Assembly (NCBI GenBank): GCA_036563895.1 | Contig: DATCLN010000003.1 | Span: 1-6,451 of the forward strand | Reading direction: 5' to 3' | DNA length: 6,451 nucleotides | Source of the DNA: ZCTH02-B3 sp036563895 | GTDB taxonomy: Bacteria > Bacillota > Bacilli > Paenibacillales > Paenibacillaceae | Shown here: piece by piece, positions 1-5,571 of the stretch | Layout: every line of letters begins with the position of its first letter | How positions within the stretch are numbered: the stretch's first letter is position 1 | Made by a program: the position numbers and the translations under genes | The notes under the pieces: model-generated | What the model was told of the DNA's origin: nothing | Databases searched by the model: none | Seen by the model: the letters and a program-made list of their open reading frames with translations, nothing else

Positions 1-2095
1 GGAGGCGGACAGGCGGTTTTGGCTGGATCCCGTGTTTCGCCGCGGCGTGCTGGAGGAAGGAGGGGAACGGGGACAGGATGGAATGGATATGGCGGAAATG
101 GGCGGTTTGCGGTTGGCGGTGCTGGGCGAGCCGCTGCCGCTGGGCGTGGCGGAGGCCGCCGGGGCGTGGCTTGAGGAGCGGGCAGCGGCCGGGCGGAATG
201 AGATGCGGAAAGCCGGGACGGACGAGGAGGTGCTGATTCTCTTGAAGGAGGCGGCCGACGTCTGCCGCAGAGCGGCGGACGAGGCGGCGAAGATGCGTCC
301 GGATTTTCACTCCGGCGTCCCGGCCGGTTTCCCTTTTGCAGCCGAGCCGCCGCTTCCGCGAGGCGCGGTGATGATGACGCCGGCCGGGCAACGATGGGAA
401 GAAGGCGAGGGGATTCGCCGGGATTTAGGCCGGCGGCTCGGGCGGCTCGCCCGCCGGGCCGCGGAATGTCTGGCCGGTCAGTCGCTGCTGCCGGAGGAAG
501 CGCAGCGGGTTTTTGCGGACGAGCTTACGGAAATGAAGCGGGAAGAATGGCTCTTGGCGGTTCAGACGGCCAGTCTGCTCAGGCGGGTGGAGCTTCGGGC
601 GGCGCTTAAGCCCCGCGTCCCAGCGGGACCGCGCACCCCGGCGGGACCCCGCATCCTGACGGGAGGAATCCTTTCCCCTCCGCTGCCGGGTCGATTACAG
701 GTGTTGTTTTACCGGTTGACCGGGCGGAGGGCGCGGAACGAATCCCTTCGCTGCCGCCGCTGCGGCAGCGGAGAGGAAAACATGCGGCGGTCACCCTGCG
801 CCGCATGCGGCCGTGTCTGCGCTGTATGCGAAACGTGTCTCACCATGGGGCGCTGCCGGGAATGCGAACTGTTGATCATCGGCCGTCCGGAGCGAAGGGC
901 AGGCCGGCTGGACTTTCCCGAAGGAAGCCTGAAGCCGCTTTTGGACCGGTGGAAACTGAGCCCCGCCCAGAGGGAGGCGTCGGCGCAGGCGCTGGCCTTC
1001 ATCCGCGGGAATCTGGGGCGACCGGCGGGACGGTTCGAAACAGACCGGCGCTTCCTGCTGTGGGCGGTCACCGGAGCGGGCAAGACGGAAATGATTTTTC
1101 CGCTCCTCGACGCGGTGCTTTCGGCTGGCGGCCGGGCGCTCGTAGCCACGCCGAGGAGGGACGTGGTGCTGGAACTGGCGCCCCGGCTGGCCCGCGCTTT
1201 CGGCGAAGACATCCTTTCCGTCCGTTACGGTGGCAGCCCCGGCCGCAAGCGCATCGCGCCGCTGACGCTGGCCACCACGCACCAGCTGCTCCGGTACCAG
1301 GAAGCGTTCGATCTGGTGCTGATCGACGAACTGGACGCCTTTCCCTTTCACGGCGATCCGATGCTGCAGTTCGCGGCGGACAAAGCCCGCCGGCCGGACG
1401 GCGTCACGGTACTGCTCACCGCCACGCCGCCGCATACGCTGCAGCGCGACGTGCGGAGAGGACAGCTGCCTTGCGCAAGGGTGCCGGTTCGATACCACGG
1501 ATTCCCCCTGCCGGAACCCCGCCGGCTGCGGCTGCCCGAACTTTCCCGCATGCTGCGGACGGGGCGCCTGCCGGCCCGTCTTGTTCGGGCTTTGCGGAGG
1601 TCCGTGGCGGCAGGAAGCAGCGTGTTCGTGTTTGTGCCGTATGTGCGCCAGGCGGAGGCGTTTGCGGAGCTTTTGCGAAGGCACGCGTCCGAACTGGGGC
1701 TTGAAGCCGGCCAAATCGCGGGCACTTCCTCCCGGGATGCGGACCGCGGGAGCAAGGTCCAGGCGTTTCGGAACCGCGAGGTGCGCCTGCTGGTGGCCAC
1801 CACCATCCTGGAGCGGGGCGTGACGGTGCCGCGCAGCGACGTGTTCATCCTGGACGCCGACAATGCCATGTTTGACGAAACCGCGCTGGTGCAGATGGCC
1901 GGCAGGGCGGGCCGTTCCGCGGAGGCGCCGGACGGGCGGGTAATGTTTGCCGGGAGGCACATGACATCGGCTCAGCGCCGGGCGATCCGCCACATCCGCG
2001 GCATGAACCGCCTGGCCCGGAAAAAGGGATATCTTGCGCGTTCTCTTGGGAGGGAGAGACGGGTTGAAGGTATTGCGCCGTCTCCGCAATCTTGA
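1..2095 (+). CDS. comFA: ComFA, competence DNA helicase/translocase (probably 5' partial)
   Basis: ComFA is the cytosolic, membrane-associated ATPase that helps pull transforming single-stranded DNA through the ComEC channel. Counting from the GTG at 32 (687 residues), a long N-terminal extension is followed by a cysteine-rich zinc region (residues 241-278) and a superfamily-2 helicase core. The core shows Walker A TGAGKT (347-352), Walker B/DEAD-like IDELDAF (431-437; DELD instead of DEVD/DEAD), motif III TATP (463-466) and motif VI QMAGRAGRS (621-629). The reading frame is open from position 2 through 32 without a stop, and no ribosome binding site sits at a proper distance from the GTG at 32. 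The true start is therefore probably left of the window; ATG codons at 83 and 98 are weaker alternatives. B. subtilis ComFA is about 460 residues, so the extension here is large, as in Paenibacillus-type homologues. The end overlaps comFC. Function is near certain, the start is not. Confidence 0.93.
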   Translation, partial: EADRRFWLDPVFRRGVLEEGGERGQDGMDMAEMGGLRLAVLGEPLPLGVAEAAGAWLEERAAAGRNEMRKAGTDEEVLILLKEAADVCRRAADEAAKMRPDFHSGVPAGFPFAAEPPLPRGAVMMTPAGQRWEEGEGIRRDLGRRLGRLARRAAECLAGQSLLPEEAQRVFADELTEMKREEWLLAVQTASLLRRVELRAALKPRVPAGPRTPAGPRILTGGILSPPLPGRLQVLFYRLTGRRARNESLRCRRCGSGEENMRRSPCAACGRVCAVCETCLTMGRCRECELLIIGRPERRAGRLDFPEGSLKPLLDRWKLSPAQREASAQALAFIRGNLGRPAGRFETDRRFLLWAVTGAGKTEMIFPLLDAVLSAGGRALVATPRRDVVLELAPRLARAFGEDILSVRYGGSPGRKRIAPLTLATTHQLLRYQEAFDLVLIDELDAFPFHGDPMLQFAADKARRPDGVTVLLTATPPHTLQRDVRRGQLPCARVPVRYHGFPLPEPRRLRLPELSRMLRTGRLPARLVRALRRSVAAGSSVFVFVPYVRQAEAFAELLRRHASELGLEAGQIAGTSSRDADRGSKVQAFRNREVRLLVATTILERGVTVPRSDVFILDADNAMFDETALVQMAGRAGRSAEAPDGRVMFAGRHMTSAQRRAIRHIRGMNRLARKKGYLARSLGRERRVEGIAPSPQS
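611..664 (+). repeat. Three 18-bp codon-phased tandem repeats inside comFA
   Basis: Three units (611-628, 629-646, 647-664) read in the comFA frame as PRVPAG, PRTPAG and PRILTG. They lie in the linker between the N-terminal extension and the zinc region, so length changes there are probably tolerated. The first unit contains the small inverted repeat CCCGC/GCGGG. The units have diverged, the third most. Seen directly; expansion by slippage is an inference. Confidence 0.75.
2048..2066 (+). promoter_or_regulatory. Ribosome binding site setting a TTG start for comFC
   Basis: A purine-rich GGGAGGGAG (2048-2056) ends 7 nt before the TTG at 2064. The more upstream in-frame TTG at 2034 has no such motif in front of it and would deepen the overlap with comFA. 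This favours 2064 as the comFC start and suggests translational coupling with the end of comFA. Confidence 0.65.
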
Positions 2096-3026
2096 CTGGA
2101 GCCGTTGGCTGCGGGCTGAGCCTGCGCAGTGCCCGGTGTGCCGGCGCGCTTTCCGGCCGTCCGCCTTGCCGCTGCCCGTCGCCCTGGGGCAGCCACGCCG
2201 GGAGCTGGGCGCCCTTTGTCCGGATTGCGCGGACCGCATCCCATGGATTCACGCTCCGCTATGCCGGGTTTGCGGACGCCCGGAACGGTGCGAGGACTGC
2301 CGCCGCCGGCGCGAAACGCATTTTGTCATCTCCCGGAGCGCGGTCCGTTACGACGAGATGATGCGCGAATGGCTGGCCCTTTACAAGTATCGCGGCGCGG
2401 AGCGGCTGGAACCGGTGCTGGCGGCGATGCTCGCCGGCGCGCTGGAACGGATGGCGGCCGAGCTGGGTTTTTCCGAACCCGGGATGGCGTTCGGCATGGT
2501 GACCGCGGTGCCGCTGTCGAATGAGCGGCTGGCGGAACGCGGGTTCAATCAGGCGGAAAGCATGGCCCGGCGGCTGGCCAGCTGGTACGGCATTCCCTTT
2601 GCTCCGCTGCTCCGCCGGATTCGCCACACCGAAAAGATGAGCTTCAAATCGCGCAGCGAACGGCTGACGGATGTCCGGGGCATTTTTGCGCCCGATCCTG
2701 TTCTCGCCGCTGTGCTTGTCCGTCGCGCGCTTTCCGTTGCCGCTTGCGCCCGCCGTCCGTCATCCGCCGCCGGCTTCGGGCGGAATCCGCCGGTCGACGG
2801 GAACGACCGGAATCTGTCGGTCAACGGGAACGACCGGAATCTGGCGGTCAACGAGAATGACCGGAATCCGCCTGTCAACGGGAACGGCACGCGACCTTTT
2901 CGCCGCATCCTGATCGTGGACGACGTTTATACCACCGGCAGCACCATGAACGAAGCGTCGCGGGTTTTGAAATGCGCGTTGGGCGGAGGATTTGAGCTGT
3001 TTGGCCTGACTTGGGCGAGATCGTGA
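2064..3026 (+). CDS. comFC: ComFC, competence phosphoribosyltransferase-like protein
   Basis: This is a ComFC/GntX-family protein needed for natural transformation, acting with ComFA in the cytoplasm on incoming single-stranded DNA. Counted from the TTG at 2064 (320 residues), it has an N-terminal zinc region with four CxxC or Cx2C pairs (C23/C26, C52/C55, C67/C70, C76/C79). The family motifs YKYRG (107-111) and RLAERGFNQAE (155-165) follow, then R-HT and ERLTDVRGIF (199-208), and a phosphoribosyltransferase PRPP loop ILIVDDVYTTGST (282-294). Between the last two motifs lies an insert of about 68 residues (213-280) containing a 9-residue tandem repeat. This makes the protein much longer than the roughly 230 residues of B. 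subtilis ComFC. It overlaps comFA by 32 nt, and no comFB lies between them. Identity is firm; the insert probably forms a disordered loop (inference). Confidence 0.93.
   Translation: MKVLRRLRNLDWSRWLRAEPAQCPVCRRAFRPSALPLPVALGQPRRELGALCPDCADRIPWIHAPLCRVCGRPERCEDCRRRRETHFVISRSAVRYDEMMREWLALYKYRGAERLEPVLAAMLAGALERMAAELGFSEPGMAFGMVTAVPLSNERLAERGFNQAESMARRLASWYGIPFAPLLRRIRHTEKMSFKSRSERLTDVRGIFAPDPVLAAVLVRRALSVAACARRPSSAAGFGRNPPVDGNDRNLSVNGNDRNLAVNENDRNPPVNGNGTRPFRRILIVDDVYTTGSTMNEASRVLKCALGGGFELFGLTWARS
2781..2888 (+). repeat. Four 27-bp codon-phased tandem repeats inside comFC
   Basis: Four units of exactly 27 bp encode RNPPVDGND, RNLSVNGND, RNLAVNEND and RNPPVNGNG. The first three units carry the arms GGTC/GACC or CGGTC/GACCG (imperfect in the third), so each could form a short hairpin with a 9-nt loop. 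The repeat lies in a low-complexity insert just before the PRPP loop. The Asn/Asp/Gly-rich composition differs from the Arg/Ala/Leu-rich flanks. Confidence 0.85.
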
Positions 3027-3106
3027 AAAACCGGCGGACAGCCTCGTTTTCCGGGCAAAGTCATGCTTTCGATGCGGAGGTGCGGCGTGCCGGGGGCGGG
3101 GGACAA

Positions 3107-3135
3107 TTGCGCGGGCAAAGGTTTTGGGCTACAAT
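3107..3135 (+). promoter_or_regulatory. Putative sigma-A promoter of the 3237 gene
   Basis: The -35 is TTGCGC (3107-3112, 3/6 to consensus), the spacer is 17 bp and the -10 is TACAAT (3130-3135, 5/6). Transcription would begin near 3142, giving a leader of about 95 nt that contains an intrinsic terminator. It lies in the 210-nt gap between comFC and the next gene, which holds no other coding sequence that I can support. Confidence 0.5.
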
Positions 3136-3177
3136 AATTGGCAACCGAATACAGTCGTTTCGGCCGTGAAGCACACG

Positions 3178-3213
3178 CCGCTTCGATTCGTTGCGTCGGA
3201 GCGGTTTTTTTTT
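3178..3213 (+). terminator. Intrinsic terminator or attenuator upstream of the 3237 gene
   Basis: A 9-bp stem CCGCTTCGA (3178-3186) / TCGGAGCGG (3196-3204), with one G-U pair and a 9-nt loop, is followed by nine T residues (3205-3213). It could end comFA-comFC transcripts. Because the only visible promoter is upstream and the start codon is only 24 nt downstream, it may instead act as an attenuator in the leader. Confidence 0.72.
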
Positions 3214-3236
3214 GGCGGGAAAGGAGACAGGAAGCC

Positions 3237-3923
3237 ATGGACGGATTTGACAAGATGTACGAGGCGTGGCTGAACGGGCAGATCGCCGGGGAGAAAAACC
3301 GCCGGAGAAGAGAGCTGCTCGAGAAGGGCCTTGGGCACGGCACCGTGGAATTTTTGCGCCATGTCTGGTTCCCGGCGATCGGCAATTTTGACCATCTGCA
3401 TGCGGAGTGGGAGGTGCGGGACTTTCACGGCGGATACCGGTATCTGGATCTGGCATACATGCCGGGCGGGGCCAAGGGAGGCATCGAAATCCAGGGCTAC
3501 GGCTCCCACGCCAGGGATCTGGATGTCAAACGGTTCAAGGATCTTTGCTGGCGGCATTGCCTGCTGGCCTTGGACGGATGGGTGCTGTTGCCGATCGCTT
3601 ATCTGTCCATCCAGGATGAACCGGAGAAATGCAGGCAGCTGATCCTTGCGTTCGTGGGAAGGTTCATTTCTTTTTCCGTCCCGTCCGGGCTCAGCAGCGC
3701 GGAAGCGGAAACCCTGCGCTTCGCCCGGAGAGTGCTTCGGCCTTTTTCCGCATCGGAACTGGCTGACCATTTGCGAATTACCGATCGCCACGCCCGACGG
3801 TTGTTGAACTGCATGGTCGAATCGGGCCATTTGCATGTGGCTGGCGGCAACCGGAGGTATAGAACCTATCAGGCGGATTTTGCCGGTAGTGCACCAAAGC
3901 CTAACGGACATTTGTTCCGTTAG
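3237..3923 (+). CDS. Hypothetical protein: PD-(D/E)XK nuclease-like domain plus winged helix
   Basis: Function unknown; 228 residues. The ATG at 3237 is preceded by AAAGGAG at 3220-3226; the longer in-frame opening from 3138 would run through the leader and terminator and is not supported. Residues 57-120 have the layout of a Vsr/DUF559-like nuclease fold: acidic helix (E57, E59), YLDLAYM (69-75, D71), GGIEIQGYGSH (81-91, E84 and H91), D94/D96, R99, then GWVLLPIAY (114-122). The E-x-K position reads E-x-Q (Q86). Residues about 170-212 look like a winged helix (SASELADHL, then ITDRHARRLLNCMVESG, then a basic wing GGNRRYRTY). From memory, related Paenibacillus proteins are sometimes labelled transcriptional regulators and have EIKG here. 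Basic residues crowd the N-terminus (21-25). The last seven codons and the stop lie in a palindromic repeat. It could be a DNA-binding regulator with an inactive nuclease fold or an active nuclease; the sequence alone does not decide. Confidence 0.75.
   Translation: MDGFDKMYEAWLNGQIAGEKNRRRRELLEKGLGHGTVEFLRHVWFPAIGNFDHLHAEWEVRDFHGGYRYLDLAYMPGGAKGGIEIQGYGSHARDLDVKRFKDLCWRHCLLALDGWVLLPIAYLSIQDEPEKCRQLILAFVGRFISFSVPSGLSSAEAETLRFARRVLRPFSASELADHLRITDRHARRLLNCMVESGHLHVAGGNRRYRTYQADFAGSAPKPNGHLFR
3901..3923 (+). repeat. Palindromic repeat R1 (23 bp), contains the upstream stop codon
   Basis: R1 reads CTAACGGAC, ATTTG, TTCCGTTAG. It is the first of four copies of consensus CTAACGGAC-N5-GTCCGTTAG in the 3924-4187 gap and just before it. 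It has one arm mismatch, leaving eight perfect pairs around a 7-nt loop. The TAG stop of the 3237 gene is its last three bases (3921-3923). It has no T-run, so it is not a typical terminator. Confidence 0.85.
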
Positions 3924-3950
3924 AAAATGGAAAAACAATTCCGCCAAATT

Positions 3951-3973
3951 CTAACGGACATTCAGTCCGTTGG
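3951..3973 (+). repeat. Palindromic repeat R2 (23 bp)
   Basis: R2 reads CTAACGGAC, ATTCA, GTCCGTTGG. Seven perfect pairs (AACGGAC/GTCCGTT) are extended by a G-U and a C-G pair in RNA. It starts 50 bp after R1, with a 27-nt spacer between them. Confidence 0.85.
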
Positions 3974-3990
3974 AGCGATCGGAAGTTGAT

Positions 3991-4004
3991 AGAAAACGTT
4001 TACA
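3991..4004 (+). promoter_or_regulatory. Candidate CcpA cre-like site
   Basis: AGAAAACGTTTACA matches the catabolite-response consensus TGWAANCGNTNWCA at 13 of 14 positions, the first base being wrong. It lies in the 50-nt spacer between palindromes R2 and R3, about 140-155 bp upstream of the expected start point of the deacetylase transcript. A one-mismatch hit of this kind can occur by chance. Confidence 0.25.
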
Positions 4005-4023
4005 ACAACGGTCAAGACAGTCC

Positions 4024-4046
4024 TAAACGGACGGTATGTCCGTTAG
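4024..4046 (+). repeat. Palindromic repeat R3 (23 bp)
   Basis: R3 reads TAAACGGAC, GGTAT, GTCCGTTAG. The inner seven pairs are perfect, with an A-A mismatch outside them. It starts 73 bp after R2. Confidence 0.85.
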
Positions 4047-4073
4047 AATTCCAGCATATCCAATTTTCGGCTT

Positions 4074-4096
4074 CTAACGGACCATATGTCCGTTGG
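4074..4096 (+). repeat. Palindromic repeat R4 (23 bp)
   Basis: R4 reads CTAACGGAC, CATAT, GTCCGTTGG. Seven perfect pairs are extended by G-U and C-G. It starts 50 bp after R3, with a 27-nt spacer as between R1 and R2. It ends 15 bp before the -35 of the deacetylase promoter. Confidence 0.85.
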
Positions 4097-4111
4097 GTGT
4101 GACAAAATGAA

Positions 4112-4140
4112 TGGCCAGTTTGGTCGGCATCCGCTATACT
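4112..4140 (+). promoter_or_regulatory. Putative sigma-A promoter of the deacetylase gene
   Basis: The -35 is TGGCCA (4112-4117, 4/6), the spacer is 17 bp and the -10 is TATACT (4135-4140, 5/6). The predicted start near 4147 gives a leader of about 40 nt. The weak -35, with palindrome R4 just upstream, would suit a promoter that needs an activator (inference). Confidence 0.6.
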
Positions 4141-4187
4141 GATAGAAAACGCAGCCAGAATTGCGTTCCGGGAGAGAGAAGCGTTTC

Positions 4188-5429
4188 ATGCAGTCGGTCG
4201 AAGTGAATTACCATGTCGGGAGAACGCTGCGGTTGTCGTGGAAGCTGCTGCCGATCGTTCCGCTGCTGTTGTTCCTTCTTGGACCGTATGTCACGTTTGT
4301 CGGAAAAGCGCGGCCAATGGATGGGTGGATGGACGGAACGCGGCAGCGGCTGGACGTCATGTACGACGGCAAGCATTATTTCGTCACCGCGGATGCTTTG
4401 GCGCTTTGGGGACTTCAAGCGAGCTACGATCCCGCTGCCAGGCGGTTGATGCTTTCCCCGGATCCGGAAGCGGACCGGGAGATCGCCTTTAACCCCGTCT
4501 ATTACCGCGACCGGGTCATCGTCCTCATGTATCATCATATCGTCGAAAGTCCGGAGAAGCGCGACGGGCTTCCCGTGTCCGAGTTCCGGAGGCAGATGGA
4601 GCTCCTCGCCGCCAACCGGTTCAACGTAATCGGGATGCAGGAATTTGCCGATTTCATGGTGCGCGGGGCGCCGGTTCCTCCCAATGCGGTGCTGATTACG
4701 TTTGACGACGGATACGAGTCTTTTTACACCCTGGCGTTTCCGGTGCTGAAGGAACTGGGATTTCCGGCCGCCAATTTCCTGATCGTGAAGTGGATTGACG
4801 AGCCTTACGGCATACCCAAGCTGACCTGGGACCAAATGCGGGAGATGCAGGCGTACGGCATGAGCTTCTACAGCCATTCGTACCAGTCCCACGAATACAA
4901 GCCCGTGAACAAATCCGGACGCCTGAAGCCGGCTCTGGCCCATCGGCTCTACCTGAAAGACAAAAACCGAAGGGAAACCCCGGACGAATACCGGCAAAGG
5001 GTGCTGGACGACCTGACCGCGGCGGAGCGGCGCCTGCGGGAGGAGCTCGGCAACCGGACCGGCATTCTGGCCTTTCCTTACGGCGCGTACAATGAGGACC
5101 TGCTGCTGCTGTCCGAAGAAGCGGGCATCGAGCTGGTGTTTTCCACCAAGGAAGGGATCAACAAACGCGGACAACGGGTTGTGTACAGGGTCAACGCCGG
5201 GTCGCCGGACGCGGATGCGGAAGGACTCATGCGCCGGATGCAGCACGCACTGGGCCATGTGCCCGACATCCGGCTGAAGGTGTCATTCGGGGAAGCCGAG
5301 GTCGTCTTTCCGACGGCCCGGCCTTTCGAGCGTGACGGGGAGGTGTGGCTGCCCCTGGGGATCATGGCTGAAACATTCGGGATCCGGTTTCAAATGGACC
5401 GGGAGAACGGGAATGTGATCTTTTTCTGA
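4188..5429 (+). CDS. Membrane-anchored polysaccharide deacetylase (NodB/CE4 family)
   Basis: A 413-residue enzyme expected to remove N-acetyl groups from an extracellular or cell-wall polysaccharide. The ATG at 4188 follows GGGAGAGAG (4170-4178); the TTG at 4161 lacks a good site. Positive residues (R12, R15, K19) precede one hydrophobic segment (about 20-38), a signal anchor that puts the rest outside. CE4 motifs: MYHHI (114-118), TFDDG (171-175, with catalytic-base and metal aspartates D173/D174), SHSYQSH (229-235, metal histidines H230/H235) and AFPYG (295-299). The H-x4-H spacing and MYHH segment recall the PgaB/IcaB branch rather than classic H-x3-H peptidoglycan deacetylases. Residues about 56-90 (YDGKHYFVTADALALWGL...) and 366-413 (PTARPFERDGEVWLPLGIMAETFG...) look like copper-amine-oxidase-N stalk segments flanking the catalytic domain. 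It has its own promoter. The substrate cannot be told from the sequence. Confidence 0.9.
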   Translation: MQSVEVNYHVGRTLRLSWKLLPIVPLLLFLLGPYVTFVGKARPMDGWMDGTRQRLDVMYDGKHYFVTADALALWGLQASYDPAARRLMLSPDPEADREIAFNPVYYRDRVIVLMYHHIVESPEKRDGLPVSEFRRQMELLAANRFNVIGMQEFADFMVRGAPVPPNAVLITFDDGYESFYTLAFPVLKELGFPAANFLIVKWIDEPYGIPKLTWDQMREMQAYGMSFYSHSYQSHEYKPVNKSGRLKPALAHRLYLKDKNRRETPDEYRQRVLDDLTAAERRLREELGNRTGILAFPYGAYNEDLLLLSEEAGIELVFSTKEGINKRGQRVVYRVNAGSPDADAEGLMRRMQHALGHVPDIRLKVSFGEAEVVFPTARPFERDGEVWLPLGIMAETFGIRFQMDRENGNVIFF

Positions 5430-5466
5430 TAGAATAGAATAGGCGGCTCATTCATGGATTTTACAT

Positions 5467-5496
5467 TTTACAAGCTTTCTAAGTGTCGGTTATAAT
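5467..5496 (+). promoter_or_regulatory. Strong sigma-A promoter of yvyF
   Basis: The -35 is TTTACA (5467-5472, 5/6), the spacer is 18 bp and the -10 is a perfect TATAAT (5491-5496). Transcription should begin near 5503, giving a leader of about 70 nt. I see no clear terminator between the deacetylase stop and this promoter, so read-through from upstream is also possible. Confidence 0.8.
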
Positions 5497-5571
5497 AGGA
5501 TAGGGAAAAAATTACCTGTTTCAACTAGTCCACCAAATTGCTGCCAAAAGGCGGCGGAGGGGGTGCCAACG

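Noticed and set aside
2034..2063. TTG at 2034 as comFC start
   Set aside because: No ribosome site precedes it, whereas TTG 2064 has GGGAGGGAG at a good distance.
791..2239. Long open frame on the minus strand opposite comFA (also 4134-5258 and 3129-3947)
   Set aside because: These are GC-rich shadow frames opposite well-recognised genes; the peptides show no family features and no ribosome sites support them.
3052..3120. 9-bp direct repeat CGGGCAAAG at 3052 and 3112
   Set aside because: Two short copies with no further similarity around them; no sign of an attachment site or target duplication.
3138..3236. 33-residue N-terminal extension of the nuclease-like protein
   Set aside because: It would translate the leader and the terminator T-run; the ATG at 3237 has a clear AAAGGAG upstream.
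3901..4096. CRISPR array
   Set aside because: Repeats are short palindromes with variable centres, spacers are 27/50/27 nt, only four copies exist and there are no cas genes nearby.
3901..4096. Palindromes as intrinsic terminators
   Set aside because: None of the four is followed by a T-run on either strand.
3987..4151. 12-bp direct repeat TGATAGAAAACG at 3987 and 4140
   Set aside because: Only two copies, one overlapping the predicted promoter end; too short to separate from chance or base composition.
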